A stretch of DNA of 64,000 nt from Lepidodermella squamata (lineage: Eukaryota; Gastrotricha), in contig JBLDXI010000001.1 of the NCBI GenBank assembly GCA_047495785.1, positions 1,178,001 to 1,242,000 of the forward strand, read 5' to 3'. Below, piece by piece: positions 9,815 through 20,074 of this stretch (positions are counted from its first letter, which is position 1; every line of letters begins with the position of its first letter). The position numbers were made by a program, and so were the translations under genes. Below the pieces are notes generated by a model, which saw nothing but the letters and a program-made list of their open reading frames with translations, did no database searches and was not told where the DNA came from.

Positions 9815-10856
9815 TTATTCGCAAGGTATAACCAGTTCAGCGGGCACATTTTTCTTGATAAACTCCTCGAAATCAGCCAACAGTTTCGGGTCCTTGAAAT
9901 GATTGCGCCAGTCGCCGATTTCGCCCTTGCGAATAAACTCGGCATCATTGGCAACCATTCCTCGCTTCTTCAGCTCAGACCAGTTATAGCCTTCGTTGTT
10001 TCGCATACTGGAAAAGCTCGTTTTCTCGCGAATCCTCTCTACAGTTTCGTCGTCCAACTCCTTGCCGAGAAAGGCTGCAATTTTACGAATAGAGCCGGTG
10101 TGATCCTTATTTAGTCGAAACAATTAAGGTGGACACTATACTTATCATATTTTCTTGCCAAACCTTTTTCATATCCTCATATCGAAGAATCAAAATATTT
10201 TTGCCATCCTGTTTCAGTTTCTCGAAGCCTACGACGTGGGATGGATACGGTCCACTCACAAATTTTCCTTCAATGAATTTTCTCGCAAACTCGTCGAAGG
10301 TGAGTTTGAACGGCATGATCGGATTGTCCATCGCCCGTTGATGGTGATAGAGTGACACGCAGGCATCCTTGGCGTTGCGGTAGATGTAGATGACTTTCCC
10401 GTTGAAAATATTCTTCGGCAGCAGGTCAGCTGACAAATGCGAGCTCAAAATCCGCGGCCCTGGCTTTGCGGCTAATCGCTCCAATGCCCCTTGCTCGCCT
10501 GGCTGAGGAAGCTCAAGAAGCCCCCGCTCGTCCGGCGGTGGTGGGCTATCGAAATTCCCAGTTTTGATCAAGTAAACAATGTAGTGCAGCCAATGGGTTC
10601 CGCTCTTAGGGAAACTGAGCACTGCAACGTCGTCAGACTTGACAGGAAAGTTGTAGATTTGAGGCCAGTAGATCGGCAGGAAGACTGGCATCCACTGGCC
10701 GTGAAATAAAGCGAAAGGCATCCCTTCGTCGTTGTTGCCAAGTGGCTTGAACATTTCCGTAAATTTGTTCATCATTGCCAAGTGGTCAGTTTGCTCATGA
10801 TTGCCATCGGCTATTTGCCCCTCAGTTCCCGATGGCATCAGCATTGCCGCAGACAT
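9815..10856 (-). CDS. Cytosolic sulfotransferase, two exons (SULT-D)
   Basis: 327 residues from exons 10164-10856 and 9815-10105 (58-bp phase-0 intron at MKK/DHTG). Motifs FPKSGTHWLHY, SSHLSADLLPKN, YIYRNAKDACVSLYHH and RKGEIGDWRNHF are intact. Start MSAAMLMPSG is slightly longer than in neighbours; an internal Met at residue 5 or 7 could also be used. The second exon keeps exactly 291 nt, as in SULT-B, C, E, F and H. Confidence 0.9.
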
Positions 10857-11941
10857 TTATATATTATGGGAAAAAATCTGAAAACCTAAGGATATAAATT
10901 TTTAAAATCTTAATCGGCAATAATAAGTTTCTGAGGTTTCTAAGGTTCCGGCAGCCGCATTACAAAACATCGCCAAGAAGAACAACGCCCAGCGCTAACA
11001 CACGATATCCATAAGTCGAATTTTGTCTACCCAGAAGTCAAAAATGTGTTAGTCAGGTTGTTTACTCACACGCATGTTATAGCTCAGCCCAAAGATACGC
11101 GAAGCTGTGTTACGGATTTACACAGAATTTCAGCCGCCGTAGAATACAACAAATACCTACATTGCGATTATAAGTAAAATTTGTTGGCGCAAAATTTATT
11201 GGCGCATACATTTCAACGGTAATTTTATTTTGCGAAATGTCGCAGCGACCTAATCGCAGCGAACCGAGACAAAAAACGATCGAGATTCGCGATAGAAAAT
11301 AGCTATTTTTCGGAAAATTACCAAAAAATTTGCAAATAATATTATGCGGTATATAAATTCATGAATAATAACGAAATGGCAGGTCATCAACAATGAAACG
11401 TCCGATGAACTGCCGTAGCTTCAGTTTTAATGGTCTGTTACTTATACCTCAGACCGGTTCTACAAGAAGCAGATTCAGATAAATATCTGAAACCATTTTA
11501 TTATTTACTCCACCCGTTTACAGGTGATCGTTCGGCAACAGTATTGCTATCTATTAAACTAGACGAGGAATCGTTTTAAAGGAAAAAATGTCATTTTTGA
11601 GTGAGGTGAAATTGGTCGCGCAAAAACTTGCTCAGAGCGCCAGCCAAAATTAGGTCTCAAATTAGGTCAAATTAGGTCGCCCCAAATTAGATCGCGTTTC
11701 ACCGGCGATCTCACCGTTTCAACAGCCATATAATCAACTCGAGCCTAACGTTTGCGGATATCTCACGATAATCTTGTCATCTCACTCGATCAGCTGAGTC
11801 AGTGTTTTATTCAGCCCTGTTTGAGAATGAAAATCGCCGCAAAAATCGAAATTATTTGATGGCTCTAATAATCATTACGCATAATATTATCAGTAAATAT
11901 ATTCAAACCAATTGGTAATTTGATAGCAAAGCGTGAAAAGG
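10857..11941. other. Intergenic spacer between SULT-D and SULT-E
   Basis: No gene seen. The part from about 11690 resembles the 3' flanks of the other SULT units. The clear GATA/CACACCC module found in front of B, C, E and F is not recognisable upstream of SULT-D, where only a weak GCCCAGCGCTAACACAC remnant occurs near 10988. Confidence 0.45.
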
Positions 11942-12977
11942 TTATTCGCAAGGTATGACCAGTTCCGGGGGCACATTCTTCTTGATAAATTCCTCGAAAT
12001 CGGCCAGCAGTTTCGGGTCTTTGAAGTGATTGCGCCAGTCGCCAATCTCGCCCTTGCGAATAAATTCGGCATCTTTGGCGAACATTCCACTTTTTTTCAT
12101 CACGGACCAGTTGTAGCCATCGTTGCTACGCATGCTGGAAAAGCTAGTTTTCTCGCGAATCTTCTCAACCGTCGCGTCGTCCAAGTCTTTGCCGAGGAAA
12201 GCAGCGATCTTACGAATGGACCCGGTGTGATCCTATCGCAGTTGACACAAAAATTAAGGTAGACCTAAATTAGTTTTTGAAATTTCCTTGCCAAACCTTT
12301 TTCATATCTTCATATCGAAGAATTAAAATATTCTTGCCTTCCTTTCTCAGTTTTTCGTAACCCTCGACGTGGGATGGATAGGGTCCAAACGCGAATTTGC
12401 CCTCGATGAATGTTCTCGCGAACTCATCAAAAGTGGGTTTAAACGGGCTGCTAAGATTATTCACAGCTCGTTGATGGTGATAGAAGGAAACGCATGCATC
12501 CTTGGCGTTGCGGTAGATGTAGATAACTTTACCGTTGAAAACGTTCTTCGGCAGCAGGTCAGCTGACAAATGCGAGCTCAAAACTTTCGGACCAGGTTTT
12601 GCTGCAAACCGTTCTATTGCTGCTTGCAAGCCCGGCCGCGGAATCTCAAGGATTACTCGCTCGTCTAGCGGTAGTTCGTTATCGAAATTCCCAGTTGTAA
12701 TCAGATAGACAGTATAGTGCAGCCAATGAGTTCCGCTTTTCGGGAAGCTCAGCACCGTAACGTCATCAGGCTTGATGGGGAAGTTGTAGATTTGAGGCCA
12801 GTAAATGGGCAACAATACGGGTAGCCATTGGCCATGAAACAAGGCGACAGGCATCCCATGTTCAGTGTTGCTAAGCGGTTTGAACGTTTCCGTTAACTTG
12901 GCCAACATTTCCAAGCGGTCCTTTAGTCCCTGACTGCCGCCATCTGATTGGTTATCTGTCCCTGATGGCTCTGACAT
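11942..12977 (-). CDS. Cytosolic sulfotransferase, two exons (SULT-E)
   Basis: 323 residues from exons 12297-12977 and 11942-12232 (64-bp phase-0 intron, ending TAG before GATCAC). Motifs FPKSGTHWLHY, SSHLSADLLPKN, YIYRNAKDACVSFYHH and RKGEIGDWRNHF are present; the adenine-contact motif reads TSFSSMRSN with Ser for the usual second Asn. Start MSEPSGTDN aligns with SULT-B, its closest paralogue by N-terminal sequence. Confidence 0.9.
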
Positions 12978-13776
12978 TTCGGCGAAAAAATATTTTATAC
13001 GAAAAACACCCTAAAATCATATTATTTGAATTGGCGATCTTGATTTAGCAGAGGTGGAAACCCGTGGCTTTTTTCACATAAACTGACACATCCTAATACG
13101 AGTTTTTACCGCAAAACCCAAACATAACTGTCGGGTGAAAAAGAGGCTGGTAAGGGCCCGCCTAAAGTCTCATTTTTTCTTCAAGACATTTTCAATGTGT
13201 CGAATTGAAGGCATGGAGGGCAAATGAGCTTGATAAGAACATAAGCGCAACGGCCACCGCAAGCTGCAATAGATAACCCTCGCCCTTACCACACCCTGTA
13301 GTTGCAGCTTGCGGCTGTAAAAATTTGAACGACATTTTACTATATGAAAAAAAACAGTTACAGTTTAGCATTACAAAAGTACAGTAGAACCCATTGCAAA
13401 AGGCAATACGAAAAGCCGTTGTGTAACTGTTAATTTCCCGTCGCGGTGCTCACCTCTTTGTAACGCTTTGTACGCTTTGTACGACCGCGCGACACCCTTA
13501 AAAAGCATTACAAGCCGTTTCTTTCTGCCATTCATTTCTGACTTTATTGAGCAATATAAGGGGCTATTATAAGCAATATTAGCTAAAGACATCAAAGCAA
13601 TCAAAATGCAAAATCAAACTAATTTGAAAGATTTTGGTTTATACGACATTATAGCCCAAGACAAAATAGCCCCGACAATGTAACCCCGACATTATAGCTC
13701 CGACGGGCTATCCCGACGACAAAATATCCAAAACCCGCGCGCAAAGATGCTAAAGGGTTACTTTCAAATATCGCGT
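12978..13776. other. Upstream region of SULT-E and spacer
   Basis: Carries the SULT-E promoter module. From about 13630 to 13740 there is a run of short diverged repeats of the type CCCCGAC..TATAGC. No gene recognised; a 77-codon minus-strand frame at 13371-13604 has no family features. Confidence 0.45.
13225..13299 (-). promoter_or_regulatory. Conserved SULT promoter module (SULT-E)
   Basis: Elements in the shared order: GCTTGATAAGAACATAA, CCGCAAGCTGCAATAGATAACC, CGCCCTTACCACACCC. About 250-320 bp upstream of the SULT-E start, and nearly identical to the module of SULT-B. Confidence 0.55.
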
Positions 13777-14021
13777 CGGTTTTTATACCAAAGAATAATT
13801 CAGACAATTCTCTATCGATTGAATATGGGGTTCTTGCTCGAAAAAATTAAAATAAAAAAGTTTTACGTGCACCTAAAATTTTGCGCGCGAGTTGAGAGCG
13901 CGCGCACTCGCTTCTCAAAAGTTAGGATGTGCGATAAACGTTTTTCCGTTCATTTTTCACGCGAGAAATCCATATTTATTCTATATAGAATTTTCTAAAC
14001 TTTCTTTTGGTATAAAAACCG
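13777..14021. repeat. MITE-like element with imperfect terminal inverted repeats
   Basis: The ends at 13777-13791 and 14007-14021 are perfect inverse complements (CGGTTTTTATACCAA), and the similarity continues imperfectly inward for about 40 bp in total. The interior holds a GC-rich palindromic patch (GCGCGC...GAGCGCGCGC near 13890). An 83-codon frame covering it is incidental. No coding gene; likely a small non-autonomous element. Confidence 0.55.
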
Positions 14022-14503
14022 CCTAGATAATCAAAACTTGCCCTTTGACTTTACCGCACACGGCCTTGAATTTCTAAAAATTTCGAACTTTCCACTTTTA
14101 CCCTCAGACTGGACGGAACTAATATGGGCCCGGAATTGAGCCTAAATTTTACCCAGACTTATATAACCAAAAATATTCAATTGAAATCAGTTTTCGAAAA
14201 ACAATATTCGGATTAGAGATCAGCTTTCAAAAACCAGCTCACATCGCGTTTCAATGGCAATCTCACTGCTTCACCAACCCTACCGTAAACACTTATACTT
14301 AAGATTGGTTTGTGAATATCGCACGGTACCCTTCTTCATCGCAGTCATCTCAGTCGAGTCAGTTTTTATTCAACCCTTTATGAAAATGAAAATTGCCGCA
14401 AAAAATCGAATGGCTACATCTTTGATTGCTTTGATCATCATGTACGCATAATCAACAAATATATCCACAACAAAATTTAATTTTATAGAATATCGAGAAA
14501 TAG
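14022..14503. other. 3' flank of SULT-F
   Basis: Resembles the 3' flanks of SULT-C, D and E (GTGAATATCGCAC, CAGTCATCTCAGTCGAGTCAG, ATTCAACCC). No gene seen. Confidence 0.4.
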
Positions 14504-15545
14504 TTATTCGCAAGGTATGACCAGTTCAGCGGGCAAATTTTGCTTGATGAAATCCTCGAAGTTAGCCAGCAGTTTCGGATCTTTGAAATGATTGCGCCAG
14601 TCGCCGATTTCACCCTTGCGAATAAATTCAGCATCTTTGGCGAACATTCCGCTCTTTTTCATCTCAGACCAGTTGTAGCCGTCGTTGTTACGCATGCTGG
14701 AAAAGCTAGTTTTCTCACGAATTTTCTCCACCATATCGTCGTCCAAATCTTTACCGAGAAAGGCGGCAATTTTACGAATAGCTCCAGTGTGATCCTGATT
14801 ACAAACACAAGAAAATGTAAGGTGAACATTTTTTTAAATAATTTTCTCGCCAAACCTTTTTCATATCTTCGTAACGAAGAATCAAAATATTCTTGCCCTC
14901 CTGTTTCAATTTCTCGTAGCCCTCGACGTGGGACGGATATGGTCCAAACATGAATTTGCCCTCGATGAATGTATTCGCAAATTCCTCGAAAGTAAGGTTA
15001 AACGGCCAGCTAGGATTGCCCATCGCCTTTTGATGGTAGTAGAATGAAACGCATGCATCCTTGGCGTTGCGGTAGATGTAGATGACTTTACCGTTGAAAA
15101 TATTCTTCGGCAACAGGTCAGCCGACAGATGCGAACTCAAAATCTTCGGCCCGGGTTTCGCGGCCAATCGCTCAAGAGCCGCTGGTGTGGCCGGCCGCGG
15201 AAGCTCGAGAAGCATCCTATCATCAGCGGACATCAAGTTTTCGAAATTCCCAGTTGTAATCAGATAGACCGTATAGTGCAGCCAATGGGTTCCGCTCTTC
15301 GGGAAGCTTAGCACTGCAACGTCGTCAGGCTTGACGGGGAAGTTGTAGATTTGCGGCCAGTAGATCGGCAGGAAAACTGGCAACCATTGGCCGCGAAACA
15401 GAGCCAAAGGCATTCCATTTTCATTGTTAGCTAGCGGCTTGAACATTGTCCCAAACTCCATCATCATTTTCATCATAGTCGCTGGATCAGGTGGCATTTG
15501 ATCGGCATTTGCCGATGACCTCTCTGTCTCAGATGCAACTGGCAT
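14504..15545 (-). CDS. Cytosolic sulfotransferase, two exons (SULT-F)
   Basis: 326 residues from exons 14856-15545 and 14504-14794 (61-bp phase-0 intron). Motifs FPKSGTHWLHY, SSHLSADLLPKN, YIYRNAKDACVSFYYH and RKGEIGDWRNHF are intact. The loop after TGNFEN differs from the neighbours (LMSADDRMLLELP instead of PPPDERGLLELP), a region near the substrate entrance in this fold, so its substrate range may differ. Start MPVASETERS is the first in-frame Met. Confidence 0.9.
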
Positions 15546-16440
15546 TTTATTTTAAAAATTCAACCCTTCAAAACAAAATGAAAGTAATTAAAATTTTTAT
15601 AAAATCTGGCAGCGGTTATTATTTAAAATTGCTACAACAAGCATAAAAATTAGATAAAACAGTATAAAAAACACAGCTTTTTCTCGCTCGACAGGGGTTT
15701 ATAAGCTGTTGAAGGTTGAAACTAGGGTCACTTTGCCGATAGATAAAACTTGAAGTCAATAATAGATAAGGTAAAATGTTTATAAATAATGATGACAGAT
15801 TGCTTTAGTGTGGCTGTTCAAAAATGGCGGATTGAAGCATATTGCAGATGATAAGAGCTGTGCGACAGCTTGCGTGTCACCTCAAGCCGCAAGCTGCAAC
15901 AGATAAACCATGCCCACACCGCCGCCTGTGACAAGGCACCACACTTCGGGTTCGGTGGCTTGTGACAACAAAACAAATATCGTCTAACCAAGAAGCCAAA
16001 AAAGTGTATTTGCGGCTCGTTTGCGTCACACCCTTAACTCAAACAACTGTATTTCAGATGGCAATGAATAATACACTTTCGGACAACAATTATCTTGGCT
16101 TGCAAAGGAAAATTCTAAGAAATTGGTATATTCAGGTGAATTTCGACACCATAATAAGATTTCGCCTTTCGTTTCATTGGCTCAAGTTGGCCGGTATCAT
16201 CTCGCCGGCACGACATCGATTGAATTTTAAATAATTTTTCAATTTCGAATAGCGGACTGTAGCTATAAATGGCGTAGTAAGTAGCAGCAACAACTGCACA
16301 GCTCTGTCCTATTTATTTGATAAATAGGAAGTAAGTGCGTTAAATAGAGGGCTAAAAGCAACTCATTTATCCCTCCAAAAATATGTTCAGTATGGCATCA
16401 AATTGTCATTGTTACTGAACGTCCGAGGATGCCAAAGACC
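15546..16440. other. Intergenic between SULT-F and SULT-G
   Basis: Contains the SULT-F promoter module and additional GATA-like words (AGATAAAACAG near 15652, CGATAGATAAAAC near 15738, AGATAAGG near 15763). No gene recognised. Confidence 0.45.
15846..15925 (-). promoter_or_regulatory. Conserved SULT promoter module, diverged (SULT-F)
   Basis: GATGATAAGAGCTG, then CCGCAAGCTGCAACAGATAAACC, then GCCCACACC. Same order as in SULT-B, C and E, with a diverged right end. About 300-380 bp upstream of the start. Confidence 0.5.
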
Positions 16441-17404
16441 TTATTCACACGGGGCTACCAGCTCAGCTGGCAAATTATCGGCGATATATTTTTCGAAGTC
16501 AGCCAACAGTTGCGGGTCTTTGAAAGGATTGCGCCAGTCGCCAATTTCCCCATTGCGGATAAACTCGGCGTCCTTCGCCTTCTTTGCATCGAACGAAGTC
16601 AGTTCTCGGATTCTTCCAACAGTAGCGTCGTCCAGTTGTTTTCCAAGGTGAGCTGCGACTTTTCGAATAGAACCAACGTGATCCTATATGAAAGAAATAT
16701 GATTGGTCTGAAATTGCAATAAATGGCAGTACCTTTGTCATGTCTTCATATCGAAGAATCAGAATATCCTTGCCAGACTTTTGCAGCTCGTGATAGGCTT
16801 TCACATGGGTATGATATGGCCCAAACATGAATTTACCTTGAATGAATCGCCTAGCGAACTCGTCGAACGTAAGATCGAACGGCCAGTGAGGGTTATGCAT
16901 GCCTTTCAAGTGGTGATAGAACGAAACCACGACATCTTTCGCATTTCGGTAAATGTAAACCACCTTGCCGTTGAATAGTTCCTTGGGTAATAAACTCGGT
17001 AGCAAATGGGTGTTGAGGATCTTAACCCCAGGCTTGGTTGCGTATTTTTCGAGTGTTGTAGGAGTTATTGGCGACGGTAACTCAAGCACCATGTTCTCAT
17101 CTCTAGGCTGTGAAGTTTCAAAGTTTCCAGTTTGAATCAGATAAACCATGTAGTGCAGCAATTCATTGCCTGATTTCGGGAAGCCAATAACTGAAACATC
17201 TTCAGACTTTATCGGGAAGTTGTAGATTTGTGGCCAGTATAGCGGCAGGAATGCAGGCAACCACTGGCCGCGAAACTGAGCCAGGGGCAGACCATTGCCG
17301 CACTCGTTGTTGCCGAGCAAGTTGAACATGTCAGCAAATTCACTCATGAATTGTATCATGACCTCGTCGGAAACCGCGCTCGAGCCTGAATCTATTAGTA
17401 TCAT
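16441..17404 (-). CDS. Sulfotransferase-like, probably inactive (SULT-G)
   Basis: 304 residues from exons 16733-17404 and 16441-16683 (phase-0 intron of 49 bp). Closest to SULT-H. The second exon is 48 nt shorter than the standard 291 nt through two in-frame deletions that remove the segment after TSF (including the Met of the SFxxM adenine-contact motif) and four residues a little further on. The PAPS loop reads RNGEIGDWRNPF, with Asn for the conserved Lys. The phosphosulfate loop reads FPKSGNELLHY, with the conserved Trp replaced by Leu. The frame is otherwise open. Either a decaying copy or a protein with a non-catalytic role. Start at 17404 (MILIDSGSS) aligns with SULT-H; 17434 is also possible. 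Confidence 0.75.
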
Positions 17405-17434
17405 AATTAAACAATCGTGGCCTAAAAAGTTCAA

Positions 17435-18370
17435 CAGAGATAATCAATGGTTTTGGTTTTGAATTCCATGATTACTCCGTCGGGTGCTAGAAGGGGCAAG
17501 CCTGGAAAGGACTTGGTATGAAGTGGGCATACCCGAGATTTATATTGCCTCAACTGAAAGCTTGGCTCTGAAATTGTTTGTCGACAACTGGACTGAAAAC
17601 ATCGTCCAAACAGGGTAATAAAGTTCCAAGGAAGCCAGCCATGTGGTAACACCTATAATTTATTGACGCAGGTAACAAGAACTTGTCGTGTTCTGTTTGA
17701 AAGAAGCCGCTGTATTAATCATGGCCTGTTTAATGTAAACTTGTTGATAAACAAATAACAAATGTGTCTCCTTTCACACCCAAGCGATTTGTCTGTGGTT
17801 TCTGGCAACTCTCCGGTGGCAATTAATCATATGCCGTATTGCCTCAAATCGAAACCCGGGCTTATAAATTTTTGGGTGACCCCGAAATGTGTAAAAATGG
17901 GCTACTATTAGAGGGTGGGCTTATACAGTTAGAAATTCTTGAAACCGGGCACGAAATTGTGACTTCACTATTTGAGGCTACTATTTGAGGGTGGACTTAT
18001 ATGTATCATGGAACTGCATTTACCTGGGCTGCTAAATGAGGCGATACGGTAAATAATATTTGTCGCAGAGAAGCGATCACCCGATATGCCCGATCACCAT
18101 TATCATGTGAAAATTGGGATTTGGGGACATTTTGGAGTAGTGATGTCGCTTTCAAGATGTTCAACCAACGTTTCTCATTTTGCCCTCGCAAGCTCAGCCT
18201 TCGTAATACCACCACCATTGGAGTAATAAGTATCGGCAACAAAAGAAAGAGTTGAGGTTATTGTTTATTAAAGAAAAGGTAATAACAATTGTTGGCAGCA
18301 ATCATTCAACAAAGCATTGCAAAAAACAATGAGTTTCCCTAGTTAAGCTTATTATTTCATACGGCATGTC
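17435..18370. other. Intergenic, no gene recognised
   Basis: Between SULT-G and SULT-I. Contains two similar phrases around 17880-18000 (GGGCTACTATTAGAGGGTGG and GGCTACTATTTGAGGGTGG, followed by ACTTATA), a local direct repeat. No domain-bearing frame. Confidence 0.4.
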
Positions 18371-19426
18371 TCAATTTGTCTCATAAATCAGGTTTTTAGG
18401 CAGCTTCTCATGAATGAACAGCTCAAAATCTGCAAGCAGTTTAGCGTCTTTAAAATAATTCCGCCAGTCGCCAACGACGCCTTTTCGAACGAAATCGGTA
18501 CCGGACCACCAACCAGCTTTTTTCAACCAAGAATAGTTAGTTGCGTCATTGTTTCGCATAGCCTCGACAGTCGTCTCTTTGTATATTCGCTCTACCATAT
18601 CCTCAGAAAGGGATTTCCCTAGAAATTCAGCAACTTTCCGAATTGCTGCTCGCGTGTCAGCTTTTAGATCTTCGTATCGCAGCACTAGCAACCAGCTCGG
18701 GTTTGTCTTTGCCAGCTCGTCATAGCTAAGTAAAACTTTATCATAAGGTCCGAAAGGAACTAAGAGTTAAATTTGAAAGATTTGAGGGGAAATTCATGTT
18801 TATTTGAAAAAAACCTTCTCCAGTCATGAAATCTCTTGCAAATTCTTCGAACGACTTCGTGAATTCCATTCCGCCTGTTTTTAAGCTTTTCAAATGATGG
18901 AAGAACGAAACAGCAACATCTTTGGCATTCCGATAAACGTATATAACTCGTCCCCTATCGATAGATTTCGGAAGAAAGTTAGCAGGTAGATGTGTTTTTA
19001 GAAGTCTCGGTTTAGGCCTTGCAGCTAGTGAGTCGTAGACTTCGTGCCTTACCGGGCGGGGGTATTCCAGGAACGGTACTCGCAGGTCCATTTCGATTTC
19101 ATGTGAACCAGCGAAATCTTCGGTGATAATCAAGTAGACAATTTGCTGCATCCATGTTGTTCCTTGAAGGCAAGAGTTTGCGACGTGGAAATAACATTGA
19201 AATGATTACTACCTGATTTCGGAAATGTCGATATGACAATGTCTCCTTCTTCGATCGGAAAGTTTCGAATTTGCGGCCAGAAAACTGGAAAAAATGAGAA
19301 CATTTTGAAGCCGCCAAATGTCGACATCGGAGGACCCGACATGCTGGGATCGCTGAGAACGCTAAACAGTTGTATTAGCTGTGGCTTCTCGGCGGGCAGC
19401 TTGCCATTTTTCAACTTAGCCAGCAT
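18371..19426 (-). CDS. Cytosolic sulfotransferase, three exons (SULT-I)
   Basis: 316 residues from exons 19213-19426, 18815-19162 and 18371-18759, both introns short (49 and 55 bp) and phase 1. Joins restore the motifs STFPKSG/TTWMQQ and GEG/VPFGPYDK. Others: LLKTHLPANFLPK, YVYRNAKDVAVSFFHH, TTVEAMRNN, RKGVVGDWRNYF. Intron positions differ from those of SULT-B to H, so this belongs to an older, separate SULT subfamily shared with SULT-J and SULT-K. The C-terminus LIYETN differs from the (S/C)E ending of the other group. Confidence 0.88.
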
Positions 19427-20074
19427 TATCGTATGATACTTAGAACAGAAAGGTCGATGGCAAGATGTAATGGAAAATGTTCATGACCTAATTTCCCCAT
19501 GGATATCTGCCCATGCCGACTTGATTGCCCTCGTGAAAGCAGGTGTCAGACGGAGTATAAAAGTGTTGAGCTCATAAAGTTCGTTTGCATCTATGAGTAA
19601 GCCGGATTATTACTTGTTTACGCCATTGTTGAGGTGGGAGGTGACAAATAAAAAGTAAGATCTTCACCTGAAAAACGGCTTTTATTACCCTTCTCCTTTC
19701 TTACTACTGAATACAACAAGCTGAAATCCGCGTTCGATTTAAAGGCGCGGACACCCGTTTATAACCCCGCTTGGGCCAATTTAATTTGAATTTTTGAAGA
19801 CTCATAGCCAAGCTTATCTTTCGCATTTTTAATTATGCTAGAAGAAGTCGCAGCTCAAAAAATAAAGACTTATTTATTTATCCAATTTTAAATTTAATCA
19901 CAATTAAAATCACAACATCGCGAATCGCGTAAAATGTCGACTGCTACTGCCAAACGATCCAATGGGGGTTTATACAGTAACATTCACACAGAATAAAATA
20001 TCATTGTGTTCATCTGCTGCTTTGTGGCTATTCACTGATGCTCATCTCATAAAGGAGATGCCTCTTGAATGTCC
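19427..20074. other. Intergenic between SULT-I and class C receptor 2
   Basis: No gene seen. AATAAA-like words near 19860 and 20000 could serve the receptor's 3' end. Confidence 0.4.

Noticed and set aside
13747-13998. 83-codon frame
   Set aside because: Lies inside the inverted-repeat element; composition follows the repeat.
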